Shown here one piece after another: positions 52,303 through 62,453 of a stretch of DNA of 64,000 nucleotides. The position numbers were made by a program, and so were the translations under genes. Position 1 is the stretch's first letter, and every line of letters begins with the position of its first letter. Location of the stretch: assembly GCA_023434365.1 (NCBI GenBank), contig JAEYSV010000064.1, positions 48,953-112,952 of the forward strand, written 5' to 3'. Source of the stretch: Bacillota bacterium (GTDB lineage Bacteria; Bacillota; Clostridia; Lachnospirales; Lachnospiraceae). The notes under the pieces were generated by a model. The model saw nothing but the letters and a program-made list of their open reading frames with translations. It did no database searches and had not been told where the DNA came from.

Positions 52303-52342
52303 GAGGTCGAATGGAAATTGAATCTAATTTCCATTCGACCTC
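52303..52342. terminator. Terminator, perfect 17-bp stem
   Basis: 52303-52319 and 52326-52342 are perfect reverse complements (GAGGTCGAATGG...) with a six-base loop. The T-run is weak (CATTTG), so it may also serve as a processing or stabilising structure. Confidence 0.8.
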
Positions 52343-52392
52343 ATTTGTTAACTAGTGGTTAATTATATTTATCAAAGTTTAACTACGCTCCC

Positions 52393-52421
52393 TTGTTTCT
52401 TTCCTCATCATTTCATATAAT
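52393..52421 (+). promoter_or_regulatory. Promoter of the XRE-YxlEFG-like operon
   Basis: TTGTTT (52393-52398), 17-base spacer, TATAAT (52416-52421), 45 bases before the chosen start. Confidence 0.65.
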
Positions 52422-52465
52422 ATAATTAAGATAAGTCCTTAAGGTTATTAGAAAGGAGGATGCCG

Positions 52466-53575
52466 ATGAAAGAGATTGCGATAGGGAATGTAATTGTTAT
52501 GAAACGGAAAGAAAAAGGTCTTACTCAGGAGGAACTTGCAAAATATCTTGGAGTATCGAAACCCGCTGTATCCAAATGGGAATCAGGACAGTGTTATCCT
52601 GATATTACATTGTTACCAGTGATTGCAGCATATTTTAATATTACGGTCGATGAACTGATAGGTTATCAGTCAACACTTACGAAGGAAGAAATCAGGGTTT
52701 TATACCGTAAGCTTTCCGCTGAGTTTTACCAAACCGGGTTTGATGAAACTTATAAGCAGTGCACGGAATATATTCGTAAATATCATTCTTGCTGGTCCGT
52801 GGTATTTCATATGGGATTATTAATTATTAATAATCTTGGTCTAGTGACAGATGCAGATAAAAAACATTCGCTGTATGAAGAGTTGATAACAATTTTTGCT
52901 GAGGTGAAGGAATGTAGTGAGGATATTGCGCTTAAAAATCAGGCAAGACAGCTAGAAGCTCTATGTTATCTGCAGTTAAATGAATGTGACAAAGTAATTG
53001 AGCTTCTTGGAGATAAGCCAGAAATCCCCGTTCATAAAGAACCAATCGTAGCCAAGGCATTTTTGATGAAAGGGGAAGAAGAGCGAGCTATACAAATGAT
53101 GCAAGGACATTATTATCATTTAATACTGGATCTCGTTGGATCTTATCCGAGTATGCTAGAGCTTTATTTGAAGAATCCGAAGAAAATGATACAATGGGTA
53201 CAAACACTTGAGCCAGTAATAAAAGGTTTTGAGCTGTCTTTACTGCATCCATCCATCTGCTTGAATACGTATATAAATATTGCCATCTTATTTATGATGG
53301 CGGGAGAAACTGAGAAGGCCTTGTATTATTTGCATGAGTATGTAGAGATACTTTATCAACCAAACTTATTTCCAATTGCACTACATGGAAGCGATTTGTT
53401 TGACTCGGTTGATTACCTTATTAGAGAGATGGATCTTGGAAAGGAGCCAGTTCGAAACGAAGAGCTCATTAAGAAGGATTTGGTAAGTGTTGTTGTGTCG
53501 CATCCAGTATGGGAGCCTGTGCGAGAACAGGCAGAGTATAAAAAATTAGTAAAGAGAGTGCAAACTTTATTATAA
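52466..53575 (+). CDS. XRE regulator with helical-repeat domain
   Basis: The start at 52466 (369 residues) is chosen because AGGAGG overlaps the earlier ATG at 52460. Residues 5-65 are an XRE helix-turn-helix (IAIGNVIVMKRKEKGLTQEELAKYLGVSKPAVSKWESGQCYPDITLLPVIAAYFNITVDELIGY). The remaining 300 residues are alpha-helical and TPR-like (QARQLEALCYLQLNECDKVIELL; AKAFLMKGEEERAIQMM), a layout seen in many clostridial regulators next to ABC-2 transporters. It leads an operon with a YxlE-like protein and an ATPase/permease pair, so it probably senses a signal and regulates that transporter. Confidence 0.88.
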   Translation: MKEIAIGNVIVMKRKEKGLTQEELAKYLGVSKPAVSKWESGQCYPDITLLPVIAAYFNITVDELIGYQSTLTKEEIRVLYRKLSAEFYQTGFDETYKQCTEYIRKYHSCWSVVFHMGLLIINNLGLVTDADKKHSLYEELITIFAEVKECSEDIALKNQARQLEALCYLQLNECDKVIELLGDKPEIPVHKEPIVAKAFLMKGEEERAIQMMQGHYYHLILDLVGSYPSMLELYLKNPKKMIQWVQTLEPVIKGFELSLLHPSICLNTYINIAILFMMAGETEKALYYLHEYVEILYQPNLFPIALHGSDLFDSVDYLIREMDLGKEPVRNEELIKKDLVSVVVSHPVWEPVREQAEYKKLVKRVQTLL

Positions 53576-53597
53576 AAATGAAAGAGAGGATTATATT

Positions 53598-53804
53598 ATG
53601 GGTATGGAAGAATTTATGGAGTATTTACCATTCATATTACCACTTATTATTATTCAGTTAACCTTAGCGTTAGTAGCATTAGTGCATGTATTAAAACATC
53701 CAAATTACAAAATTGGGAATCGAACCATTTGGATTATAGTAGTTTGTTTTGTTCAGTTTATTGGACCAATTGCATATTTTACACTGGGAAAAGGTGATGA
53801 TTAG
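53598..53804 (+). CDS. YxlE-like PLDc_N membrane protein
   Basis: 68 residues with two membrane helices: residues about 9-32 (LPFILPLIIIQLTLALVALVHVL) and 43-62 (TIWIIVVCFVQFIGPIAYFTLG), ending GKGDD. This is the phospholipase-D N-terminal (PLDc_N) family, small membrane proteins without catalytic domain. The order PLDc_N, ATPase, permease matches yxlE-yxlF-yxlG of Bacillus subtilis. Confidence 0.88.
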   Translation: MGMEEFMEYLPFILPLIIIQLTLALVALVHVLKHPNYKIGNRTIWIIVVCFVQFIGPIAYFTLGKGDD

Positions 53805-53831
53805 AAGTATTTGGATTAAAATGGAGAGGTG

Positions 53832-54776
53832 ATGTTTGTGGACATATTACGTATAGATGGAGTTAGTAAATCGTTTGGTAATCTAGAGGTTATTCACGAT
53901 TTGCATTTATCGGTTCCTGAACATAGTGTATATGGGTTTATTGGGAAGAATGGTGCAGGAAAGACGACTACGATGAAAATGATTTTGGGTTTATTACGTC
54001 ATGATGCTGGCCAAATATTCGTTAACCAAGAAAAAGTGGTCTACGGACAGACAAAAACCAACCAATGGATAGGGTATTTGCCTGACGTTCCTGAATTCTA
54101 TGGTTATATGACACCAAAAGAATATCTTGCGCTTTGTGGTCAGATTACTGGAATGTCAGGTGATAAAATAAAAAATCGTAGTAGCGAGCTTTTAGAATTA
54201 GTAGGTTTAACTAATGCGAATCGAAAAATCAAAGGGTTTTCAAGGGGAATGAAGCAACGTCTAGGGATATCGCAGGCTCTTTTAAACGAACCCAAACTAT
54301 TAATCTGCGATGAACCGACGTCTGCACTTGATCCAATAGGAAGAAAAGAAATCTTAGATATTTTATCTGTGGTAAGGCAGCAGACAACAGTACTTTTTTC
54401 TACGCACATTTTGTCCGATGTAGAGCGCATCTGTGACAGTGTAGGTGTTTTAAATAATGGGAATCTTATTCTAAATGGAAATCTATCAGAGCTAAAAGGA
54501 CTACAGCATAATAACACAATACGAGTAGAGTTTTTTACAAGTGATGATGCTAATAAAGCTAGGCAGTTGCTTCTGGACATGAATAAGAAGGAAACGAAGG
54601 ATGCCTTCAAGGAGCTTAAGGTGGAAGAAAATGTGTTATCAATGAAAGCAAATGATGCCAAAATAGACGGAATGAGTGTATTGTCATTGTTGACACAGAA
54701 GCATGTAATTATTGCGCGTTATGAGATCAGTGAGCCAACGCTTGAGAACCTATTTCTGGAGGTGGTGGAGCAGTGA
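53832..54776 (+). CDS. ABC transporter ATP-binding protein, YxlF-like
   Basis: I take the ATG at 53832 (314 residues) with GGAG 5 bases upstream; flanking in-frame GTG codons at 53829 and 53838 are alternatives. Walker A is GKNGAGKTTT near 38-47, signature FSRGMKQRLG near 137, Walker B LLICDEPTSALD near 156, and the His switch STHILSD near 193. The C-terminal 90 residues are the usual ABC-2 ATPase extension. Signature Gly-2 is Arg (SRGMKQR rather than SGGMKQR), as in many drug and bacteriocin exporters. It pairs with the permease at 54817. Confidence 0.93.
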   Translation: MFVDILRIDGVSKSFGNLEVIHDLHLSVPEHSVYGFIGKNGAGKTTTMKMILGLLRHDAGQIFVNQEKVVYGQTKTNQWIGYLPDVPEFYGYMTPKEYLALCGQITGMSGDKIKNRSSELLELVGLTNANRKIKGFSRGMKQRLGISQALLNEPKLLICDEPTSALDPIGRKEILDILSVVRQQTTVLFSTHILSDVERICDSVGVLNNGNLILNGNLSELKGLQHNNTIRVEFFTSDDANKARQLLLDMNKKETKDAFKELKVEENVLSMKANDAKIDGMSVLSLLTQKHVIIARYEISEPTLENLFLEVVEQ

Positions 54777-54816
54777 GTATCAGTTATAAGTTTGCAAAAA
54801 CGGAGGGAAAGAAAGA

Positions 54817-55581
54817 ATGAAAGCTTATATTGCCTTTGTCAAAAAGGAAATTCTAGAACAGATAAGAACAAGCAAATTATTAATTCTGGTTGTGGTATTC
54901 TTGGCTTTTGGTATTATCAGCCCACTTCTTGCTAAGCTTACCCCTGAAATATTTAAAATGATTCCTATGGAAGGAATAAGTATTACGATTCCTGAACCAA
55001 CTGCGCTTGACAGTTACGGACAGTTTTTTAAAAATGTTAATCAGATGGGAATTGTAATTCTGATTTTAATGTTTGGCAATACACTTAGTAATGAAATTTC
55101 CCGTGGTACGCTTATTAATATGTTGACCAAGGGATTATCTCGAAGTACGGTGATTGCTGCAAAGTTTACCGCTAATGCTGGTCTTTGGACACTAGCTTAT
55201 GCCGTTTCTTTTTTCACAATGTATGGATATACCGTTTATCTGTTTCCAAATGATTCATTACAACAGGTATTTGTATCTGTCGGATGTGTGTGGCTGTTTG
55301 GTGTATTTTTAATAGCTTTAATTATATTAGGAACTACAATTACAAAGGGAAATTACGGAGGTATATTATTTACCCTATTAGTAATTGCATCATTCTTTTT
55401 CGTTGGTATTATCCCTAAGGTTTCCAGATGTCTTCCGTTATCCCTAGTTACTGAAAATATGTCATTAATTAATGGTTCGCTGAAGATATCTGAATTATAT
55501 GTACCAATTTTGATTACAATAACTGCTACGATTGCAAGTCTTTGGACTTCATCTTATCTCTTTCGGACAAAACAACTGTAA
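54817..55581 (+). CDS. ABC-2 type permease, YxlG-like
   Basis: 254 residues, about six membrane helices. It opens with the typical cytoplasmic start MKAYIAFVKKEILEQIRTSKLLILV, has an extracellular loop after helix 1 (KMIPMEGISITIPEPTALDSYGQFF), and then GNTLSNEISRGTLINMLTKGLSRSTVIAAKFTA, the conserved ABC-2 coupling region. It follows the ATPase by 40 bases, behind GGAGGG. The substrate is unknown; such small exporters often handle peptides, Na+ or drugs. Confidence 0.9.
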   Translation: MKAYIAFVKKEILEQIRTSKLLILVVVFLAFGIISPLLAKLTPEIFKMIPMEGISITIPEPTALDSYGQFFKNVNQMGIVILILMFGNTLSNEISRGTLINMLTKGLSRSTVIAAKFTANAGLWTLAYAVSFFTMYGYTVYLFPNDSLQQVFVSVGCVWLFGVFLIALIILGTTITKGNYGGILFTLLVIASFFFVGIIPKVSRCLPLSLVTENMSLINGSLKISELYVPILITITATIASLWTSSYLFRTKQL

Positions 55582-55671
55582 ATTACCAAATCCATTGTAA
55601 TAATTCCTTCAGTAGGATATAATTTAGAGGATAAAAAAACCTAAGAACCGTATTATAGGAGGAAGGAATTT

Positions 55672-56562
55672 ATGAGACTTGGAGCACTAGAAGCAGGCGG
55701 TACAAAAATGGTCTGTGCAATTGGGGATGAACAAGGCAATATTATGGAGCGTGTAACATTTCCGACTGAAACACCAGCGGAAACGATGCCATCTATTATT
55801 GAGTTTTTTAAGAAGAATGAGGTAGAAGCAGTCGGAGTAGGATGCTTTGGACCAATTGATTTGAATCGGGAATCTAAAACGTATGGATATATAACTAGTA
55901 CACCTAAACTTGCCTGGCAATATTTTGATATCTGCGGGACCTTATCTCAGGCCCTAGAAGTACCAATCGGGTTTGACACTGATGTGAATGGATCGTGTCT
56001 TGGAGAAATTACATATGGAGCTGCAAGAGGATGCAATTCAGCAGTATATATTACGTTTGGTACTGGTGTTGGTATGGGAATCTGTAATGAAGGTAAATTA
56101 ATTCATGGAATGATGCACCCGGAAGCTGGTCATATGATGATTGCAAAACATAAAGATGATACATTTGAAGGAGTATGTCCATTCCATAAAGGATGCGTAG
56201 AAGGACTATGTGCAGGTAATTCAATTGGTGCTCGTTATGGAATGAAGGCATTTGATATTCCAAAAGATGATATAGCGTGGGAATATACTGCCTATTATAT
56301 GGCACAAACAGTTGTAAATCTTATATTAACAGTATCCCCACAGAAGATTATTCTTGGTGGAGGCGTGATGAAACAGGAGCATCTATATCCAATGATTCGA
56401 AAGAATGTTAAGGAAGTGCTAAATGGTTATGTTCAAGCGAAAGAACTAGAGAATCTAGAAGAGTATATTGTAGTTCCTGGTTGTGGTGATGATCAAGGAA
56501 TACTAGGGGCGTTAATGTTAGGATATCAGGAATGGCAAAGAAATAATGATTGTGGACTATAA
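55672..56562 (+). CDS. ROK family sugar kinase, probable fructokinase
   Basis: 296 residues behind AGGAGGAAGG. ROK features: ATP phosphate loop LEAGGTKMVCAIG at 5-17, FGPIDL near 63, catalytic Asp in FDTDVNGSCLGE (near 105), ATP loop TFGTGVGMGI near 130, and the ROK zinc motif with His and Cys in GHMMIAKHKDDTFEGVCPFHKGCVEGLCAG (155-184). The EAGG start and short length fit the ScrK/YdhR fructokinase branch. It is monocistronic with its own terminator. It could feed the same fructose-6-phosphate pool as nagB. Phosphorylation of free GlcNAc released by the phosphorylase is conceivable but less favoured by the motif pattern. Confidence 0.9.
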   Translation: MRLGALEAGGTKMVCAIGDEQGNIMERVTFPTETPAETMPSIIEFFKKNEVEAVGVGCFGPIDLNRESKTYGYITSTPKLAWQYFDICGTLSQALEVPIGFDTDVNGSCLGEITYGAARGCNSAVYITFGTGVGMGICNEGKLIHGMMHPEAGHMMIAKHKDDTFEGVCPFHKGCVEGLCAGNSIGARYGMKAFDIPKDDIAWEYTAYYMAQTVVNLILTVSPQKIILGGGVMKQEHLYPMIRKNVKEVLNGYVQAKELENLEEYIVVPGCGDDQGILGALMLGYQEWQRNNDCGL

Positions 56563-56593
56563 TTTATTGTAATTGATGTATGCCAAAAAACAA

Positions 56594-56641
56594 AAATGAA
56601 GTGCTCTTATGTTAAGATGAAATAAGGGCACTTCATTTTTT
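56594..56641 (+). terminator. Terminator of the ROK kinase gene
   Basis: AAAATGAAGTGC near 56594 pairs with GCACTTCATTTT (from 56629), and inner CTTAT/ATAAG helices extend it. A run of seven T follows. Confidence 0.88.
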
Positions 56642-56786
56642 TGGCGAATATACAAGATATTAGTAATCGAAACAAATAGATTGTGCAATAGTATTGTACA
56701 TATTTGGTAAAAATGGTAAAATAAAGCTACAATTGTTCTTGCCAGCTTTTTTATAGGGGGAAGGAGTTTTTTCAGGAGGGATTAAA

Positions 56787-59700
56787 ATGAGAGTAAAAAA
56801 ACAATTTTTAAGGATAGTCAGTACATTGCTAATTACGGTATTAGTGGTTGGTATGTGTCCACTTGACTGGGTTAGGATATCATGGAATACGGCTGAGGCT
56901 GCGTCTAGTTCATCACTCGAAGCTACGAAAGAAGTCTCTTTAGTGGACATGCCTAACAATATTGTGCGCAATTATTTTATAAATCTACTTGGGATAACCA
57001 CCGGAAAGCTTACTTATTCGGATATGTTGAATTATACCGGTGAAGTGGTTTTGCCTGTTGGAATAAAAAATATAGAGGGAGTAGGACTTGCCAGAAGTGC
57101 TACTAAAATTGACATTAGTGGTGCAGACATTACAGAGATTAATGATAGTGAATTCAATCTTTGTACAGGTCCAATTGAAATCAAAATTCCTACAAAAGTT
57201 ACTACGATTAAAAGCAATGCGTTTAATGGGTGTACAAACTTAGCAAACATTAACATTGAGAATGTAACTCGTATTGAAGCCAATGCATTTAATGGGTGCT
57301 CCAAGTTAAATAATATTACCTTACATAGTCAGATTGCATTAATTGGTCAAAGTGCATTTCAGTCATGCACATCCTTACAAAGTATCGAGATTAATAATGC
57401 GGCTGTGCAATTACTATCCGATGTTTTTAAAGGTTGTATTAATCTAGTGTCGGTTAAACTACCAGATGAGTTAACTGAAATTCCTAATGGTTTTTTACAG
57501 GATACGATGAGACTTAAGAATTTCTTGCCACCAAGTAAACTTAAAAGGATAGGTTCCTATGCATTTGCTAGTTCAATGCAATTAACAGAAGATGGTTACA
57601 AAGTATTTGATTTTGAACGATGTACTTCGTTAGAAGTAATAGATAATTCAGCCTTTCAAGGGGCGGGTTGTGTTACTTTGTTATTACCTGATTGTGTAAC
57701 AACAATAGGTGCGTTAGCGTTTAATGCAAGTTCATTGCGATCATTTGAATTACCACAGAATTTGATTTCAATAGGTAATAGAGCATTTGTGGCTTGCAAG
57801 TATCTTGAAAGCATTACAATCAACAGTAAACTTCCATTACTTAGTGAGTATATGTTTGATGCATGTGAAGGACTTATGGAAGTAAATGTTGAACCAAACA
57901 GCCAAATTACAAAAGTTAGTGCTTATGCGTTTTCCAGATGTTATTCACTTAAAGATAATAAATTCTTAAATAATTTTCCGTTATTAACTGAAATAGGTGA
58001 GTTTGCTTTCTATGGATGTATTGCAGAGGTGTTAGATTCAAAAGGTAATAACGTAAAAGATATGTACGGTGACAATTTATACATAGGAGAATTAACTGAG
58101 GTAATTATACCAGATACGGTCACAACACTAGGTATTGGTGTGTTTTCGGAGTGCCGTACCTTGAAAACGGCGATTATAGGAAAGGGAATCACTGAATTAC
58201 CAAAGAATACATTCAAAGATTGCAATGAGTTGTTTGAAGTGCAATTACCAGATACAATGCATTCTATTGGTGATAATGCTTTTCAAAAATGCTACCGGTT
58301 AACTCAGATTACATTGCCACCGGAACTAATCAGTATCGGTAAAGAAAGTTTTCAGGCATGTGGAAGATATGTTTCGGTAAAAAGAGTCCCAGCAACCCAA
58401 TATGTCATGTCTGAAAGTAGAATAAGTAATGTTCCTAGTTTAGAGAAGGTTCGCATCTATTATACGAAAGAGCAAGAAAGAGCTTATCCGGTATTAGATA
58501 AAACTACTGGGAATTTAATGGATAGTATGGTTAACGCAAAAGAAATCCGACTTTATCAAGGGTATGTAGACCAGAACGATTTGGGTGTTGTATCAGAGGA
58601 TGGAACTGAGGTTTACGCGATTGACTATAATCAGGACTACTATACTACGAATTCGTATGAATTACAGGGATTACAACACATTGTTATACCAGAAAGTGTA
58701 ACAATAATTGGTGACAGAGCATTTGATAGCTGTGTTGCGTTACAGTCAGTGAAACTACCAGAATTGTTGGAGAAGTTACCTAATGATATTTTTAAGAATT
58801 GTGGCATTGCAATTAAGGATACCACTGGAAAACCAATTCCGGTTCATTACTATGGTATTGAGGATATCAACCTACCATCAGCACTTAAGGAAATAGGGAG
58901 TTACGCGTTTTATAACTGTGCTAATCTGACACTTGAGGATAAGATCACCGGGAAAGTTGGAAGGTTACCACAATATTTGAAGAGCATTGGTAGTTATGCC
59001 TTTAGTGGATGTCTTGGTCTTACGACAATTCAGGTAAACTCTGAATTGGAGTCTATTGGTTCTCGTGCATTTGAGAATTGTGGGTATATTGGGCAAGCCG
59101 ATCGAATTGGGCAAAACGAGAGTGGTGATGAAGTTAGAGATAATGGTTATAAAGTACTCGTGACAGACAGTTATGGATTAAGAACCTTTGACACCAATCT
59201 AGCAACTAGCCTTACAAGTATTGGAGAAGCAGCATTTAGCTATACGCCTTTAGGTAGTATTGTATTGCAAAATATTACGGAAGTAAAAGCAAATACGTTT
59301 CTTGGATGTGAGTATCTTACCAGAGCGCAATTAGCGGAAGCAACAAATTATATTGGAAAATATTCATTTAAGGATTGTAGGAGTCTAGAAGATGTGAAGT
59401 TACCTGCCAGTGCAGTTGTTGAAGCAACCGCATTTACCGGATATATTAATCCATCCTTTAACTGGACCCTTTACTCTGAGCCATCGGTTCTTTCTGTGGC
59501 ATATAATTCAGAGATTACAGTTCCGATATTCTTAAATAATATTGCTATTCAAAATCATAGTGGTATTATGCCTAGTTTTATTAATGGGGAAGGAAAATTG
59601 GCAGTGGATGTTTCACAAACGGAAGTTATGAAACGAGGCTCCTTTAGCGTAACAGTAAATAAAATAATTCTAAAAGGAATGGAAGAAACCTTACCAAATG

Positions 59701-62252
59701 ATCCAGTTAAAATTGAATTTACGAATAACTTCCGATTTGCAAATAAATATTGTGCAAACCGTAGCTTTAATAAAACGGTAACCTATGATGTTCATGTTGT
59801 ACAAACTCCATGTACCGGTGTCTCATTCATGGATTCCTTCTATGTTATCTCAAGAAAGAATGCGAATCCAATCACAATGGAGGCAATCTTAGAGCCAACG
59901 AATACCACGCAAAAAATTGAGTGGAGTAATGATAATCAGGACATTGTGAATCTATGCCCGAATCAAAAACCTGATATTACGGTTCCAAATCCAGAACCGG
60001 GAGTAGAATATACAACGAATGATAAGACCGCCAAAATAACCAGAGTGGATGAAACGAAACTTGGTATATCCAAAGTTCGAATTGATATTGGTGATCAATC
60101 AGCTGTAGCCAATGTCTATGTGGTGTCACCAGCAAGAAGTGTAACATTAAACATATCAGAGATTAATCTGTATCTTGGATTATCGGAAACAGCAAAAATT
60201 GATGCAACTTGTAATTACGATAGTACAGAAAATGCTTATAAGGTTGATTACCCGGATATCTTGCGGTTTACCAGTTCAAATAATGAAGTCGTTGAGGTTG
60301 ATCAAGAGGGTAACCTACAAGCCAAGGGAATGGGGACTGCCACCATAACGGTAAAGGCACTTGGTGGTAATGTATCTAGAACTTGCAAAGTTACGGTAAG
60401 TCCCAATAATACACTGATAACTCTTAAAAATCCAAGCATTGCTATTGGTGCTGATGGAGTATATGAAATACCTGCAAAAACTAATTTGGTGTTTGATATT
60501 GTACGTAATCCGGTAGAATCCATCTCTGCTATGGAGATTAATGTGGCAGACACCACTGCAATAAAAGCAAGTTTTAGTAAGACCACAACCAAGGACACCG
60601 TATCAATTATGGGTTATAAGCCAGGAGAATATGAGGTCTATATACTTGCTAAAAACTGTACCGACTTAGAAAAATATGCAGCGAAAATCAAAGTGCGGGT
60701 TTTGGCTGACGTTACAAGTATTACTTTGCTAGCAAATTCAACAATCTATTTGGATAAAACGCAGCAAATTGTCAAATCCATTGGTACTGTATGTGGTTCA
60801 GTTACTAAGGTGGCTGATCTTTCTAATGTATCAAGCAATACAATTACATTCCAGTCAATGGATCCAACTGTCGCAACAGTTGATAAAAGTGGATTGGTAA
60901 AACCAATAAAGCCAGGTAAAACAACCATAAAGGCCATCTGTAAGGGAAAAAATAATTTGGTCACATATGAGAAACAGACGGATGTAATTGTTGCGATTCC
61001 TCCGGCAACTTCAGTTAAAATTGAGGGTCAATCATTGGTATCGGTGGGTGGCTCAATTACATTAAAAGCATCCCTAACTCCAATTCAAGCCGTTAATAAA
61101 GTTACTTTTGAACCATATTCCTCTATGGATGCTCTGTTGATTAGCGTGAATAGTACTACTGGAGTTGTAAAAGGAATTAAACCAGGAACAGCTAGAATTA
61201 GAGCTATAACCGATAATGGGAAATATACAACGTTTTACATTACAGTAATACAGAAAGTCCAATCATTTAAAGTGTTAAAACCTGCTATTAATATCAAAGT
61301 TGGATATAGTTATCAGATTGGGACAAGAGATTATCAAGTGGTACCATCTACTGCAACGGAAAAAATTGTAGAGTGGGTTTCTGCCAATCAAACTATTGCA
61401 AAAGTCAGCTCCACTGGTCGTGTTACAGCAGTAAAAATAGGTAAAACGACAATTACAGCAAAAACACAGACGGGTTTGAAAGTAAGCTTTGTAATTAATG
61501 TAATCAATCCAGCGACCAGAATTACGTTGCCATATACAGCTAGCGTTAATAAGGGAAAAACCATTACCTTAAAGAAAACGATTACTCCATCTAATGCAAT
61601 TGATACCTATAAATGGACAACGAGCAATAGTAAGATAGCTACCGTTTCCTCTACTGGTGTGGTAAAAGGTACTGGTAAAGGAACAGCGACTATTACAGTA
61701 ACGTCATCCTCTGGAATAAAAGCAATATGTCGTGTCACAGTTAATGTACCTTCAACGAAAGTTGAGATTAAGACAACGTATGCTAGCAATAAGAAAATCT
61801 ATCTGGTACAGGGGAAACGATATAGCTTATATACTTCTATTACACCAAGTGATAGTACAGATAAGTTAACCTGGTCTTCTTCTAAGACGAAATATGTGAG
61901 AGTGTCTAATGGCGTATTAACAGCGGTTAAGAAAGGAACTTCTACAATTACAGTGAAGACTTCTTCTGGTAAGAAGGACACGATTACAGTAGTAGTTGTT
62001 AGTAAAACCTCGAATGCTTCAAAAGTTAAGATTCCATCTTCTAAAACGGTAAAAAAGGGGAAGACATTACAGCTAACGGCAACCGTTTCAAGCTCGTCTT
62101 CTACAAGTACGTTAACCTGGTCTAGCAGTAATAGTAAAATAGCAAAGGTTGACCGTTTTGGGAAAGTTACAGGTCTCAAGAAAGGAACAGTAACAATAAC
62201 GGTTAGAACTTCAAGTGGAAAGACAGCGAAGTGTAAAGTGAAAGTTTCATAA
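56787..62252 (+). CDS. Giant secreted BspA-LRR / Big2 surface protein
   Basis: 1821 residues behind AGGAGGG. Signal peptide at residues 1-40 (hydrophobic FLRIVSTLLITVLVVGMC). Residues about 100-890 contain many BspA-type leucine-rich repeats (pattern IxxxAFxxCxxLxxIxLP, for example IKSNAFNGCTNLANINI, IGDNAFQKCYRLTQITLP). From about 1008 to the end are roughly eight Ig-like Big2 domains, each ending in SxxGxVTxxKxGxxxITV (for example KVSSTGRVTAVKIGKTTIT). No LPxTG, SLH or cell-wall anchor follows the last domain, so attachment is by the Big2 stalk or the protein is released. Likely binds host or plant surfaces or polysaccharide. Monocistronic. Confidence 0.9.
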   Translation: MRVKKQFLRIVSTLLITVLVVGMCPLDWVRISWNTAEAASSSSLEATKEVSLVDMPNNIVRNYFINLLGITTGKLTYSDMLNYTGEVVLPVGIKNIEGVGLARSATKIDISGADITEINDSEFNLCTGPIEIKIPTKVTTIKSNAFNGCTNLANINIENVTRIEANAFNGCSKLNNITLHSQIALIGQSAFQSCTSLQSIEINNAAVQLLSDVFKGCINLVSVKLPDELTEIPNGFLQDTMRLKNFLPPSKLKRIGSYAFASSMQLTEDGYKVFDFERCTSLEVIDNSAFQGAGCVTLLLPDCVTTIGALAFNASSLRSFELPQNLISIGNRAFVACKYLESITINSKLPLLSEYMFDACEGLMEVNVEPNSQITKVSAYAFSRCYSLKDNKFLNNFPLLTEIGEFAFYGCIAEVLDSKGNNVKDMYGDNLYIGELTEVIIPDTVTTLGIGVFSECRTLKTAIIGKGITELPKNTFKDCNELFEVQLPDTMHSIGDNAFQKCYRLTQITLPPELISIGKESFQACGRYVSVKRVPATQYVMSESRISNVPSLEKVRIYYTKEQERAYPVLDKTTGNLMDSMVNAKEIRLYQGYVDQNDLGVVSEDGTEVYAIDYNQDYYTTNSYELQGLQHIVIPESVTIIGDRAFDSCVALQSVKLPELLEKLPNDIFKNCGIAIKDTTGKPIPVHYYGIEDINLPSALKEIGSYAFYNCANLTLEDKITGKVGRLPQYLKSIGSYAFSGCLGLTTIQVNSELESIGSRAFENCGYIGQADRIGQNESGDEVRDNGYKVLVTDSYGLRTFDTNLATSLTSIGEAAFSYTPLGSIVLQNITEVKANTFLGCEYLTRAQLAEATNYIGKYSFKDCRSLEDVKLPASAVVEATAFTGYINPSFNWTLYSEPSVLSVAYNSEITVPIFLNNIAIQNHSGIMPSFINGEGKLAVDVSQTEVMKRGSFSVTVNKIILKGMEETLPNDPVKIEFTNNFRFANKYCANRSFNKTVTYDVHVVQTPCTGVSFMDSFYVISRKNANPITMEAILEPTNTTQKIEWSNDNQDIVNLCPNQKPDITVPNPEPGVEYTTNDKTAKITRVDETKLGISKVRIDIGDQSAVANVYVVSPARSVTLNISEINLYLGLSETAKIDATCNYDSTENAYKVDYPDILRFTSSNNEVVEVDQEGNLQAKGMGTATITVKALGGNVSRTCKVTVSPNNTLITLKNPSIAIGADGVYEIPAKTNLVFDIVRNPVESISAMEINVADTTAIKASFSKTTTKDTVSIMGYKPGEYEVYILAKNCTDLEKYAAKIKVRVLADVTSITLLANSTIYLDKTQQIVKSIGTVCGSVTKVADLSNVSSNTITFQSMDPTVATVDKSGLVKPIKPGKTTIKAICKGKNNLVTYEKQTDVIVAIPPATSVKIEGQSLVSVGGSITLKASLTPIQAVNKVTFEPYSSMDALLISVNSTTGVVKGIKPGTARIRAITDNGKYTTFYITVIQKVQSFKVLKPAINIKVGYSYQIGTRDYQVVPSTATEKIVEWVSANQTIAKVSSTGRVTAVKIGKTTITAKTQTGLKVSFVINVINPATRITLPYTASVNKGKTITLKKTITPSNAIDTYKWTTSNSKIATVSSTGVVKGTGKGTATITVTSSSGIKAICRVTVNVPSTKVEIKTTYASNKKIYLVQGKRYSLYTSITPSDSTDKLTWSSSKTKYVRVSNGVLTAVKKGTSTITVKTSSGKKDTITVVVVSKTSNASKVKIPSSKTVKKGKTLQLTATVSSSSSTSTLTWSSSNSKIAKVDRFGKVTGLKKGTVTITVRTSSGKTAKCKVKVS

Positions 62253-62270
62253 CAATAATTTAAAACAAAT

Positions 62271-62328
62271 ATCCACATAGGCGGTTCATTATAGATGATA
62301 TATAAATGAGCGTCTGTGTGGATTTTTT
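62271..62328 (+). terminator. Terminator of the surface-protein gene
   Basis: ATCCACATAG (62271-62280) pairs with CTGTGTGGAT (62314-62323, one wobble). GTTCATT/AATGAGC continue inside. Six T follow. Confidence 0.85.
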
Positions 62329-62453
62329 CATATATACATTTTATTGTAAAAGGAGTATACTATTTTAGCTAAAGTAAGTATCGAATGGTTACATAAAAAG
62401 ATATGTAATTAGATTATGTAACTTGAAGAAGAAAAGACAGGAAGGAGCGCATC

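Noticed and set aside
61799..62278. 159-residue minus-strand frame opposite the Big2 domains
   Set aside because: It mirrors the Thr/Ser/Lys-rich Big2 repeats on the + strand, has no ribosome site and gives a low-complexity Val/Thr/Leu product.
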